From Isotricha intestinalis (taxonomy: Eukaryota > Ciliophora > Litostomatea > Vestibuliferida > Isotrichidae), in the NCBI GenBank assembly GCA_023807065.1, contig JAJJLU010000096.1, forward strand, positions 1 to 14,754: a stretch of DNA of 14,754 nucleotides. Reading direction: 5' to 3'. This document shows, one piece after another, positions 1-9,171 of this stretch. A program made the position numbers and the translations under genes. The notes under the pieces are model-generated. The model made no database searches and had not been told where the DNA came from. It worked only from the letters and a program-made list of their open reading frames with translations. Position 1 is the first letter of the stretch, and each line of letters begins with the position of its first letter.

Positions 1-28
1 TCCCCAATCCCCAATCCCCAATCCCCAA
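1..28. repeat. Left telomere, C-strand CCCCAAT repeats
   Basis: Four 7-nt units of TCCCCAA (equivalently CCCCAAT) start at base 1 and run without error to base 28, where they join an A-rich sequence (CCCC followed by six A and a T). The opposite end carries the complementary GGGGATT array, as expected for the two ends of one linear chromosome. The unit is one base longer than the Tetrahymena/Paramecium type (CCCCAA). The short length may be natural, as in many macronuclear chromosomes, or may reflect where the assembly stopped. Confidence 0.95.
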
Positions 29-257
29 AAAATAAACATTTTTTAAATGGATAATTTATATATTACTAAATAATCAAAAAAATTATTGAATTATATTTTA
101 AATTTTTTATGTCACAATATAATTATAAAAGTAGAAAAAATATAAAAAAATATATAAAATCACCTAATATTTAATTTATTAATTACAACTTATAAATAAT
201 TGAAAAAGTAGAAATAAAAACAAAAAGATATTCATATAAAAAACAAATTTTTCTTCT

Positions 258-472
258 TTATTTATAGAATAACCAATAATCCTTAATCATTTGAAAATTC
301 AAAATTTTTTCTTTTAATGAATCTAAAATATTTTTCAATAAATTGTTACATTCGGAGTTTTCTGTATAATAAGTTATATTATTTTAAATAAAGTGTTTTT
401 TAGGAAAACATTAATTCTATGTCTAAATAAGACACTATTTTTTTCTTTTTTATTATATATTATCAAAAACTT
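258..472 (-). pseudogene. Decayed coding remnant, unknown family
   Basis: Two consecutive minus-strand open stretches appear to be one reading interrupted by a frameshift. The upstream one (about 472 down to 374) reads KFLIIYNKKEKNS, then VLFRHRINVFLKNTLFKII. The downstream one (383 down to the TAA at 258-260) reads NNITYYTENSECNN, then LLKNILDSLKEKILNF and QMIKDYWLFYK. The switch lies in a simple AT run near 374-386. The amino acid mix, with Trp, His, Cys and charged residues, looks more coding than random AT sequence would give. I do not recognise the family. It could be the 3' end of a dead gene, an exon of an intron-containing gene, or chance. Confidence 0.35.
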
Positions 473-819
473 CTAGAAAATTAATGTAATAAATATATTT
501 TTTAAAATTCAAATCATTACTCTTGTCTCATGTTGGTGTTGAATTTATTGTTATATTGATATGATAAAACTAACAATAATGGAGAAGAAGAAACTGATAA
601 AATGATTAATAACTATAATATTTATCTTGAACATTCCTTAATGTTGCTATTATCATATAATTTAATTATTATATTTATCAGAATTTTAGAATTGTTTTTC
701 ATTTAGAGGAAATCTATAAATTTTGTAGAAATTATTTTATAATAGTTATTGTGATTTTCTCGTAAATACTCTTACTAATTTTAATATCAAATTAATAATA
801 TATTGAAGCATTTTTAATA

Positions 820-960
820 TTATATATTTAAATTGATTTCACCCATAAAAGTTCCTTCTATATATATTATCAAGTTATTCATATTGTCCAAATTTTAATT
901 TATTTCATAATATGATGTTCTTACATTTTTTATTTTATCTTCATTATATGTATATATTTT
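820..960 (-). pseudogene. Short coding-like remnant with one internal stop
   Basis: On the minus strand, 960 to 823 reads KIYTYNEDKIKNVRTSYYEIN, a TAA at 895-897, then NLDNMNNLIIYIEGTFMGEI and a final TAA at 820-822. Just downstream in another minus frame, a stretch near 747-821 reads MLQYIINLILKLVRVFTRKSQ-like sequence. With the remnant at 258-472 this suggests a decayed gene that once ran leftwards along much of the left arm. No family is recognised and continuity between the pieces is unproven. Confidence 0.25.
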
Positions 961-1172
961 TTATATCTATAATATATTATCCGATTTTTTGTGTATTTGA
1001 AGAAAAAAAAAAAATTTAAAAAAGTTAACCAAATTTGCCCAAATAAGAGTTTATTAGAGTAAAATTTTCTAAAATTAAATTGTGAAGAACTTTTTAATGA
1101 AAAAGGGAATCTTAATAATCATATTAATAATAATATATATTTTTTTAATTATATATTTATATAATATAAAAT

Positions 1173-1964
1173 TTATATTTCTACATTTATATCTTTCATT
1201 TCAACTCCTTTATTTTCAACATCATTTTTATCAATAAATTTATCATTTTCATCTTTTTTATCAAAAAGCATTGAATCATTAATACTACTATTATTTTCTT
1301 TATTTTTCTTTTTTTCCTTTTCATTTTTATATAGCCCAAAAAATTTTCTCATTTTACCTCTGACAATTATATATTCTAAATGGCAAAAAGATAAGTATAA
1401 TTTTTTAGTATCTTTAAAAGGGAATAGTTCTTCTGCAGTAATTTCATTATTGTTAAATTTAAATATATATCTCTTAGGTTGAATAAACCTTCTTAAAGTA
1501 CTTATCCATCTATCAGTATCAGTTTTATTACCTGTTTTTAATTTAATTTCAGTAATTATATTATCTTCTGGGTTTTTATAATATATCGAAAATTTATATA
1601 CATCATATTTATCAATTTGTCTTTTATTAATAGCAATTACTGAAGAACGAGGAATTGTTAAAAAAATTTTTGTTTTTTGTTCATCTGAATAAAATAATAA
1701 ATCTGATTTTGTTAATATAAATTGAAGAACTATTAATTTAGAACAACAACAACAATAATTTATGGTATATCTAAAACGACCTTCTAATTCTGGAATTTCT
1801 GTTTGTTGAACTTCTATTGGCACAGGCGTATTTATATCATTATTATGAGTATTTGGTGTATTTGATTTATTAAATGGTGTATTTAAATTGTTATTTGGTG
1901 TATTTGAATTATTATTATTTAAATTTGGTGTTGTTGTATTATTTTCTTTTATATTATTTTGCAT
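1173..1964 (-). CDS. PH-domain protein with Asn/Thr-rich N-terminus
   Basis: A 263-residue protein. Residues 1-50 are low-complexity Asn/Thr/Pro with four irregularly spaced NTP motifs. Residues about 59-161 look like a pleckstrin-homology domain: it opens with LEGRFRYTI, continues as alternating beta-type segments (KLIVLQFILTKSDLLFYSD, YDVYKFSIYYK, ITEIKLKTG) and closes with an amphipathic helix DTDRWISTLRRFI carrying the near-invariant PH tryptophan (W153). PH domains usually bind phosphoinositides or protein partners and recruit proteins to membranes; the ligand cannot be told here. An unusual CCCC run (71-74) lies in the first beta-hairpin. A second folded segment (about 163-210) precedes a charged Lys/Glu/Asp tail. 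The start is supported by an in-frame TAA ten codons upstream. It is divergent from the kinase at 2026. Confidence 0.85.
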   Translation of the reverse strand: MQNNIKENNTTTPNLNNNNSNTPNNNLNTPFNKSNTPNTHNNDINTPVPIEVQQTEIPELEGRFRYTINYCCCCSKLIVLQFILTKSDLLFYSDEQKTKIFLTIPRSSVIAINKRQIDKYDVYKFSIYYKNPEDNIITEIKLKTGNKTDTDRWISTLRRFIQPKRYIFKFNNNEITAEELFPFKDTKKLYLSFCHLEYIIVRGKMRKFFGLYKNEKEKKKNKENNSSINDSMLFDKKDENDKFIDKNDVENKGVEMKDINVEI

Positions 1965-2025
1965 TTTTTTAATTTCAAATAATGAATATTTTTAAATTTA
2001 ATCTAAAAAAAATTAAGGTACATAA
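1965..2025. promoter_or_regulatory. 61-bp shared divergent promoter region
   Basis: Only 61 bases separate the start codons of the minus-strand PH-domain gene and the plus-strand kinase. Both promoters and both 5' untranslated regions must fit here or extend into the neighbouring coding sequence. The stretch is almost all A and T with A-runs next to each ATG. No defined promoter motif is recognised. The kinase ATG is directly preceded by an in-frame TAA (2023-2025). Confidence 0.5.
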
Positions 2026-3927
2026 ATGTCTTTTTGTCAATTATGTAAATTGAAAATAAAATTATTATATTATTGTTCTTTATGCAGAAGTCAATTTTGT
2101 AATACTAATTGTTTAATAAATCATATAACCTCAAAACATTCAAAGAAATTAATTACAGGAAAAAATTTGACAATATCAAATTCAAACGAAAATTTAACGA
2201 AATTTTCTTCAAAAGGATATATTATAAATATCAAACCTTATAGATTAACTAAAGATGAATTTAAAGAATTTGAAATATTAAAACAAAATAATTCTGATTA
2301 TCAAATAGGTTTAGGTGCTTTCAGTAAAGTTTATTTAGGAAAACATATTCCAACAAAAGAATTATATGCAATAAAAAAAATATCGAAAAAAGAACTAATT
2401 TCTAGAATTGATTCAATAGAAATAATAAATAGAGAAATTGAATTACATTCAAAATTATTCCATAAAAATATTATTCATTTAGTTGCTATATATGAAAATG
2501 AGGAATTTATATATATAATTTTAGAATATTTAAATAAAGGAGATTTATATAAATTAATTCGTAAAAAACAAATAAACAAAGAAAATCAATGTTACTCATA
2601 TTTTATTCAAATTGTTAATGCAGTTTTATTTCTTCATGAAAATAATTTAATTCATAGAGATATAAAACCAGAAAATATATTATTAAATGATAATAATGAA
2701 ATTAAATTATGTGATTTTGGTTGTTGTGCAGAAAGTGGGATTGGAAATAGAACTACTTTTTGTGGAACTTATGAATATATGGCCCCAGAAATTTTAAAAG
2801 AAAATTCTTATAATAATTCAGTGGATATTTGGTCTTTAGGTATTTTATTATATGAGTTATCTCATGGTTATACTCCTTTTAATTTTAATTTTAATGGGAA
2901 AAAAAATCAAGAAAGTGTTTTTAAAGATATTATAAAAGGTAATTTTAATTTTAAAAAAGATATGATTTTCATTAGTGATGAATTTATAGAATTAATGATG
3001 AGAATGATTGTTTATAATCCAAATAAAAGAATTAAGATAAGAGATATTTTTAAAAGCCAATTAATTAATAAATTTGAAGGAAAAAAAGAGATTGATATTA
3101 ATAAAAGTTTTAATTTAAATTTCAAAAGATTAAATTCCATAGATAAAGATAAAAATGAAAATGCATCTCTTAATAATAAATTATTAAGTGAAAGAAGGGA
3201 AAAAAAACATGTTAAGTGTTTAAGTATGGAAAAATTTTTAAGCGGAAGAAATTCAAATAATGGAACAGTAATTTCAGAATTAAGAAAAAGTCAAACCAAA
3301 AAATTTGAAAAAGAAGATTCTTTATATTCTGATTTAAAAAAAAGTAAAAAAATTAGTTTAAATACCAAACAAATTCAAAATTTAAGTTCAATCAAACCTC
3401 AAAATAAAAATCAAAAATTAAATAAACAATTATCAGCTTATAATTCATATATTACTAATAAAATTAAATATCAAAGAAGTATAAATATATGTGATAAAAG
3501 TTTAAATAACGAATCGACAGGTTTATCTGTTAAAAAAGTGAATAATACAAACTTATCAAGAAAAAAAGAAAACAAAATTTCAACAAATAAATCATTGAGT
3601 CAAATGAAATTTATTGATATTTCAAATTACAATAATCAAAATAATATTAATAATAGTAATAATATTAATAGTGAAAAAAAAAAACGGCAAATTTTACAAA
3701 AACACCCTCATCACGGAAGCAGTGAAGACATTAAAGTATTTTCTCAATTATTTCAAGATGAAAATGAAGTTAATGAAATTAGAAAAACTAAAATGAAAAA
3801 TGTGAATGGAGTGAATATTTCTTCTAAATTAATAGATGTTTTGGATATTTTTAATAGAGTAGAGAAATTAAAAAAATCGAATCAAAATTTATCTTTTTTT
3901 CAAAAATTTTTTCAAAATAATAAATAA
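2026..3927 (+). CDS. Ser/Thr kinase, Aurora-like, with N-terminal zinc finger
   Basis: A 633-residue protein in three parts. Residues 4-38 form a HIT/MYND-like treble-clef zinc finger: C4-x2-C7-x9-C17-x2-C20-x4-C25-x3-C29-x3-H33-x4-H38. Residues about 92-350 are a complete protein kinase domain with the glycine loop GLGAFSKVY (95-103), catalytic lysine K117 in YAIKK, probable alpha-C glutamate E137, HRDIKPEN (210-217), DFG (230-232), RTTFCGT activation loop (242-248), APE (253-255) and DIWSLG (267-272). All catalytic residues are present, so it should be active. The T-loop RTTFCGT resembles Aurora kinases, but an ULK-like or ciliate-specific group is possible. Residues 351-633 are basic, Ser/Asn/Lys-rich and probably disordered. 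An in-frame TAA right before the ATG fixes the start. Confidence 0.93.
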   Translation: MSFCQLCKLKIKLLYYCSLCRSQFCNTNCLINHITSKHSKKLITGKNLTISNSNENLTKFSSKGYIINIKPYRLTKDEFKEFEILKQNNSDYQIGLGAFSKVYLGKHIPTKELYAIKKISKKELISRIDSIEIINREIELHSKLFHKNIIHLVAIYENEEFIYIILEYLNKGDLYKLIRKKQINKENQCYSYFIQIVNAVLFLHENNLIHRDIKPENILLNDNNEIKLCDFGCCAESGIGNRTTFCGTYEYMAPEILKENSYNNSVDIWSLGILLYELSHGYTPFNFNFNGKKNQESVFKDIIKGNFNFKKDMIFISDEFIELMMRMIVYNPNKRIKIRDIFKSQLINKFEGKKEIDINKSFNLNFKRLNSIDKDKNENASLNNKLLSERREKKHVKCLSMEKFLSGRNSNNGTVISELRKSQTKKFEKEDSLYSDLKKSKKISLNTKQIQNLSSIKPQNKNQKLNKQLSAYNSYITNKIKYQRSINICDKSLNNESTGLSVKKVNNTNLSRKKENKISTNKSLSQMKFIDISNYNNQNNINNSNNINSEKKKRQILQKHPHHGSSEDIKVFSQLFQDENEVNEIRKTKMKNVNGVNISSKLIDVLDIFNRVEKLKKSNQNLSFFQKFFQNNK

Positions 3928-4171
3928 TAATTATGTATAATTAGTTATTTTTTTGTTAAAAAAAAGTTTAATCATTTATTTATTTAAACAATTATAAATA
4001 ATTATTGTAATTTTTATACAACAAATTATCCAAGTTAATTTTTACTTTTTAAAATCGATAAAGTTATTATTTCTATGTTTAAATATTATTTAAAAACAAA
4101 AATAATTTTTGTTTGAATTATTTAATGAAAAAATCATTTTTTAATTATAAAAATATTTAAAATAAAATAAT

Positions 4172-7100
4172 TTATTTTTTAAAATGAATATCATAACCTC
4201 TTTTAGCTTCATTAACTCTATATAACCATTGTCTATATAAAGAATCTTTTCCTAATCTCATACTTGTGTTTCCAATTAAAATTTTTTTAACACCTCTAAA
4301 TAATTTTTCTCCTATAAACAAAGATTGGCTAGTAAAAGAACTAAAAAAACTAAAAAATCCTCTTTTAATTCCTTTTCTGACTCCTTCATCATTTTTCAAA
4401 GATACAATTGGTTGTTTAAAAATATCAGTAAATCCATCATAAATAGTAATAAATGGTCTTAAAAATGCAACTGAATGAAGAACAGCTCCTGCAATTTGAT
4501 GCAATAAAACATCATTTTTATAAAAATCTATTATTGTTAAAACTCCTAATTCGAAAGGTCTTATTTCATCTAAATAGTATTTTTTAAAAGTTAATTTAAA
4601 ATCTGTTATATTTGTTATATTTAATAATTCTTTATAGTCTCTTTTTATTAATTTATTTAATGATAATTCATGAGAATTATAAGAAAAATATAAATAAAAT
4701 TTTTCGATTGAAACTTTTTTTAAAAATAAATCATTTTCTTTATTTTCAGATTGTTGAATTTTACTGTTAAATAATTCTTCATTATTTTGTTGTATTTCTT
4801 CTTCATTTAAAAACTTTAATTTTATTTCAAAGAATTTTAAAATAAACAATAAAGATAATTGATCAATTAAAATGTTTATAGGAGATATTTTTAATATTAT
4901 ATCATAAATTTTTTGTGCTTTATTTTGAAGAATTTTTTCATTGATATTAATATTAATTGTAAATATATTATCACTAGTATTTTTAAATTCATACTTAGAA
5001 AATAATTTAGAATATTTAGAATTTTCAATATGATCTTTTATTTCAAAATTCATTAAACTAAAGTTTATTTTAGTAGGTTCTATTAATAAATTAAAATCTT
5101 GAAAGTTTATTTCTAAATAACTATCATATTTTCTACATTTTTTTCTTTTTCTTTTTGGTAATATTTTATAATCATATTTCAAATCTTCATTATTAATTAA
5201 ATAATCTTGTTCAATTTCAATTCTCTCATTTAATATTTTTTCATTTAAAGAAGAAATAGTTTTTTCTTCAGATTCAAATAAGAAATCTTTCCCTTTATAT
5301 AAATAAATTCTTAATGATTCCATATTAAATGTGATTTTCATTTTATTTATATTTTCTTCATTTTTTTTGCTCATTTTTCTTATTCTATAAATTGATTGTT
5401 CTCTTCCAATAAATTCATAATCTTCATCATCTTCTAATTTTTCACAATATTCTTCTTGAATTGTAAATAATGCATTTTTAGAAGTTTCTTTAATAATATT
5501 TTTTTGCTTTTGTTTAATATCATTATTATCCTTTGCTGATACAGGTTCAGATAAATAACTTTCAATAATTTGAAAACCAAAATTATCATCTCCTAAATTT
5601 TCTTTTTTTTCATCATTTTTTTTAATTATTTCTTCCTCATTTTGTTCTTCAATTTTTTTAATTTCTTCTTTATTAAGGAGAGGTTCATTTGGAAAAATAT
5701 TTTTTAAATGATTAAAATATTTTTCATTAATTTCATTGAAAAATTCTTGAATATAATCAAATGTATCTTTGCACATATAAATTTGAGTATTTTTTATATT
5801 GAAAATATATTTATCTTTAATTTTATTTATTGAAATATTATCAGTAAACAAAAATTCTGTTAATCCAATTCTTTTTAAATATGAATTTTCATATTGAATA
5901 TATTGAATATTTTGTGTGATATTATAATTATTTTGTTCTTTATAGTTAAAATCTTTTAAAAAATATATAAAAAAATTATTCATTTCAATTGAATTTTCTA
6001 TTTCTTTTGTATTTCCTGAAATTGAATCTATAACTATTACCATTCTCATCCATTTATCATTTGTTACTTCTTCATCTTCATAAAAAATATCATGATATAA
6101 TTTTGTAAAAGAGAATTTAATTTCTAAATCAATTTTTCTATCTTCATTAATTGGAATTAATAAAATTTGTTCTTCTATATTATTATCATTTTCATATAAA
6201 TCACTAAATAAATCTTTTAAGGTCATATTTATATTTTTAAAATCATTGTAAATTGAATATAAAAAAGTATTTGATATATTAAATGAAATATTTAGAAAAA
6301 TGTCTTTCATTGGAACTTGATGTGATAATAAAAAGTTTTGATAAAGTTTATAAGGGTCATTAATCTTATTTTTTAATTCATCTTCTTCTTCTTCTTCAAT
6401 TGAATTTATTTTGGTTTCTTTTTCATTCATTTGAAATAGAATCTCAATATTAATAAAAGGAATTTTTAATAAATCTGTAACAGGTAATTTTCCTAAAAGT
6501 AAATAATATTTGTTTTTAGGATTATTTTGTTTTATATAAATATTAATGTCATCAATTTTAATTATAACTTGATTATTTGGATCATTAGTTTTCATTGAAA
6601 AAAGTAAATCTATATTAAAAAAATCAATTTTTAATATATTTCCTTCATTTTCATTGAAAGTATTCTTTTTATTTAATAATATAATTAAATTATTAATATT
6701 TCCTTTTACAATTAAATTCATAGATTGTGGATTTTCTTCTATCCCTTTATTACTATAAAAATTAATACCATACATATAGAAAAGATTTAATAACTTATTT
6801 ACATAAATATCATTAATATAATTATTGACAATTTGAATCATAGAAAAAGAAAACATAAAAGATTTAGAAAATTCTAGAAGAGTAAAAATAATATTATATT
6901 CAATATGAATAAAAGCTTTATCTGGAAACATAATGCTGATTTGGTTATCAACATCATTTACAGAATAAGAAATTAAATTTTTATCATTTGATTCCACAAT
7001 ATAAGATAAGAGTTGATAAGAACAATAAAAAATTTTAAATTCTTTATATTTCATATTTACTTCAAATTCAGGTGAAGACATTTCAATATTTATTCCATTT

Positions 7101-9034
7101 AATTGAATTGTCATATAATCTTTACTTATAATTTTATTCAAATCAATCAATTCTGGAAAATTTTTTTTGAATCCTTCTGAATAAAAGGGAATAATATTTT
7201 TTAAATGATATATATAATAATATTCATTTAAGTCTTCTCTTTTTTTATCATCAGTAAAATTATATATTTTCATAGTAAAATTATTTATATTTATTTTTGA
7301 TATTGTTTTTTCATCCTTTCCTTCATTATTCTTTATTTCTTGTGATGATTTTTTTTTAGATAAATTATTAATAAACACACTAGAAGAATCCATTTCAACA
7401 TTATTATAATTTTGAGGAAATTTATCATTTTGAAAAGATAGTTTAATTAAAATAAATAATATAATAAAATGGAATTCAATTTTAAAATCAAAAATATTTA
7501 TTTCATTAGTAATAACATTAATTTCAACTTTATTTATAAAAATAATATCATAAACTATTAAATCAAATTGACCTTTTTTATTTATGAAATCTTTATAATC
7601 TTCTAAAAAATGATCAGTATTATTTTCATGAACACTCATAAAAATAGAAGAACTATTATCAAATTCATTACTAACACTTTGGTAAATAGAAGAATTTCCT
7701 ATATTACCATTATTTTTATTTGTTTGAACATTTTTTCCTTTATAATTAATATATTTTAAATAAATATCATTTATTTTCAACTTTAAATTTGATGAGTAAT
7801 TGATTTTTTTAATATGTAAAAAAATAAAATTATCTTCATAATAACAAAAATGATTTTGAAATTCATTGAAATTTTGTAAATTTTCAATTCCATAATGTTT
7901 ATGATAAAAAGAAAATAACTTTGACCTTTTTAAATTTATATTTTCAAACAATATAAAGTTTATTTTTTCTGTATTTAATCCAATAATAAAATTTTTTATT
8001 TCTTCATCTAAAATTTTAATTGGACTTTCTTCTTCTTTTTTTTCTTCTTCTTTCATTATTTTATTCTTATTTTTTTTTGCTCTAAAAATTGAACCTATGA
8101 TTTGAGAAAATATTCTAATATAAAATAATTGAATTGGAGTTAAAATAAATTCTAATCTTTCTATATTTATTATTATTTTTAAATCATCATCATTTTCTTT
8201 TTTTGTAAATGTCATCAAAATACTTGGATTTATTTTATAATTAATTCCAAAAATTGTATTTTCATTTAAGAAAAAATTATAAATTTCTTCATAAAAATTA
8301 TCATCAATCTTATTTGGATTTAATTTCATAAAATTTTTTTCATCAGTTGAATTTAAATTTTTATCAACTTTCATACATATATAATTAATAGAACAATTCA
8401 TTCCATTTAAAAAAAAATTGTTTTTAACATTTTTATTATTACAACATTTAAAATTAAGAATATAAAATGAAAAAACAGGATTATCTAAATTAATATCATT
8501 TGAAATTGTTTCATATGACATAATATGACAACAAATATTTGTGATATTTATTTCAATATTATTTAATAAACCATTTATTATATTATTTATCATATTTCCT
8601 TTTTTCTCTTTCTCTTCATTTTTTTTCTCATTGTTTTTAGCATCTTTTGGTAAATTTACTTTTGTATTTTTTACATTAGATAAATTTGAATAATATCTAT
8701 TATTAAACAAGGGCATTAATCTAATTATAAGTTTTTCAATAGATATTAAAACTTTATTGTTTTCTAATATTGATATAGTTAATTTTCCTATTTTTCCAAA
8801 TATTAATTTTATAGGAGAATTTGTTAAAAAATTAGCATTTATATTTGAAGTATTTAATTCTAAATTTGTCAAATTCAAAAAAGAATTTGATGAAATATCA
8901 TTTTCTATATTTTCTATATTTAGGTTATTCACAATTAAAAAATCAGATAACACTGTTTTAAAAATATAATTTAAAAATTCTCTCAAAGGAATATAGTTGT
9001 TTATTCCTTTTAATAAACTATTTAAAGTATTCAT
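4172..9034 (-). CDS. ATG2: ATG2-family autophagy lipid-transfer protein
   Basis: A 1,620-residue protein, close to the usual ATG2 size (about 1,600-2,000) and far shorter than VPS13. ATG2 forms a rod-shaped bridge carrying lipids from the ER to the growing autophagosome. The N-terminus fits the chorein/ATG2 N-terminal domain: a helix, then NLNIENIENDI, LTNLELNTSNIN, and SPIKLIFGKIGKLTISI (73-89). The C-terminus holds the best signature, YDGFTDIFKQPI (1532-1543) followed by GVRKGIKRGFFSFF (1551-1564), matching the ATG2 C-terminal pattern DG..D....PI...G..+G..RG..SF. The middle is beta-rich and Asn/Ile-rich, with acidic or Lys/Glu inserts near residues 330, 880 and 1135. It is a single uninterrupted exon. 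A diverged VPS13-like relative is the alternative. It converges with the kinase at 3927 across 244 bp. Confidence 0.8.
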   Translation of the reverse strand: MNTLNSLLKGINNYIPLREFLNYIFKTVLSDFLIVNNLNIENIENDISSNSFLNLTNLELNTSNINANFLTNSPIKLIFGKIGKLTISILENNKVLISIEKLIIRLMPLFNNRYYSNLSNVKNTKVNLPKDAKNNEKKNEEKEKKGNMINNIINGLLNNIEINITNICCHIMSYETISNDINLDNPVFSFYILNFKCCNNKNVKNNFFLNGMNCSINYICMKVDKNLNSTDEKNFMKLNPNKIDDNFYEEIYNFFLNENTIFGINYKINPSILMTFTKKENDDDLKIIINIERLEFILTPIQLFYIRIFSQIIGSIFRAKKNKNKIMKEEEKKEEESPIKILDEEIKNFIIGLNTEKINFILFENINLKRSKLFSFYHKHYGIENLQNFNEFQNHFCYYEDNFIFLHIKKINYSSNLKLKINDIYLKYINYKGKNVQTNKNNGNIGNSSIYQSVSNEFDNSSSIFMSVHENNTDHFLEDYKDFINKKGQFDLIVYDIIFINKVEINVITNEINIFDFKIEFHFIILFILIKLSFQNDKFPQNYNNVEMDSSSVFINNLSKKKSSQEIKNNEGKDEKTISKININNFTMKIYNFTDDKKREDLNEYYYIYHLKNIIPFYSEGFKKNFPELIDLNKIISKDYMTIQLNGINIEMSSPEFEVNMKYKEFKIFYCSYQLLSYIVESNDKNLISYSVNDVDNQISIMFPDKAFIHIEYNIIFTLLEFSKSFMFSFSMIQIVNNYINDIYVNKLLNLFYMYGINFYSNKGIEENPQSMNLIVKGNINNLIILLNKKNTFNENEGNILKIDFFNIDLLFSMKTNDPNNQVIIKIDDINIYIKQNNPKNKYYLLLGKLPVTDLLKIPFINIEILFQMNEKETKINSIEEEEEDELKNKINDPYKLYQNFLLSHQVPMKDIFLNISFNISNTFLYSIYNDFKNINMTLKDLFSDLYENDNNIEEQILLIPINEDRKIDLEIKFSFTKLYHDIFYEDEEVTNDKWMRMVIVIDSISGNTKEIENSIEMNNFFIYFLKDFNYKEQNNYNITQNIQYIQYENSYLKRIGLTEFLFTDNISINKIKDKYIFNIKNTQIYMCKDTFDYIQEFFNEINEKYFNHLKNIFPNEPLLNKEEIKKIEEQNEEEIIKKNDEKKENLGDDNFGFQIIESYLSEPVSAKDNNDIKQKQKNIIKETSKNALFTIQEEYCEKLEDDEDYEFIGREQSIYRIRKMSKKNEENINKMKITFNMESLRIYLYKGKDFLFESEEKTISSLNEKILNERIEIEQDYLINNEDLKYDYKILPKRKRKKCRKYDSYLEINFQDFNLLIEPTKINFSLMNFEIKDHIENSKYSKLFSKYEFKNTSDNIFTINININEKILQNKAQKIYDIILKISPINILIDQLSLLFILKFFEIKLKFLNEEEIQQNNEELFNSKIQQSENKENDLFLKKVSIEKFYLYFSYNSHELSLNKLIKRDYKELLNITNITDFKLTFKKYYLDEIRPFELGVLTIIDFYKNDVLLHQIAGAVLHSVAFLRPFITIYDGFTDIFKQPIVSLKNDEGVRKGIKRGFFSFFSSFTSQSLFIGEKLFRGVKKILIGNTSMRLGKDSLYRQWLYRVNEAKRGYDIHFKK

Positions 9035-9171
9035 TTTTTATATGTGAATTTCTTAATTTTAATTTATATTTATATTTAATTATTTATTAACTTTTTTATT
9101 TATATAATTTCTAAAATTAAAATTGAAATAAATGTTGTATAGTTTATTCTTCGCTTATTATTTATATATAA

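Larger units (their letters stand above)
29..1172. other. Left subtelomeric arm without an intact gene
   Basis: This 1.1-kb stretch is extremely AT-rich and has no long open frame. It is not pure low-complexity sequence: several 40-50-codon stretches look coding, with mixed amino acid composition, but are broken by stops and frame changes. The clearest lie on the minus strand (258-472 and 820-960, listed separately). A plus-strand open frame of about 48 codons (560-706) contains GEEETDK and then becomes hydrophobic; it has no recognisable relative. I see no RNA gene or terminal repeat. The part next to 1173 should hold the 3' untranslated region of the PH-domain gene. Confidence 0.6.

Noticed and set aside
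511..564. Short plus-strand reading SHVGVEF in the left arm, reminiscent of the Rab GTPase switch I region
   Set aside because: Only about seven residues match, and none of the other GTPase motifs follows in any frame.
560..706. 48-codon plus-strand open frame in the left arm
   Set aside because: It has no start context, half of it is hydrophobic Ile/Leu, there is no similarity I recognise, and coding-like minus-strand relics lie on both sides.
3614..3796. 60-codon plus-strand open frame inside the zinc-finger kinase gene
   Set aside because: It overlaps the kinase tail in another frame, is Ile/Lys low-complexity, and is a shadow of an Asn-rich coding repeat.
8757..8969. 70-codon plus-strand open frame opposite the start of ATG2
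   Set aside because: It is antisense to the conserved ATG2 N-terminus and Phe/Ile-rich, as expected for the complement of Asn/Lys codons.
4172..9034. VPS13 as the identity of the large minus-strand gene
   Set aside because: The length is about half that of VPS13, and the C-terminal pattern YDGFTD...PI...GVRKGIKRG fits ATG2 better. I see no VPS13 adaptor-binding or DH-like/PH region.
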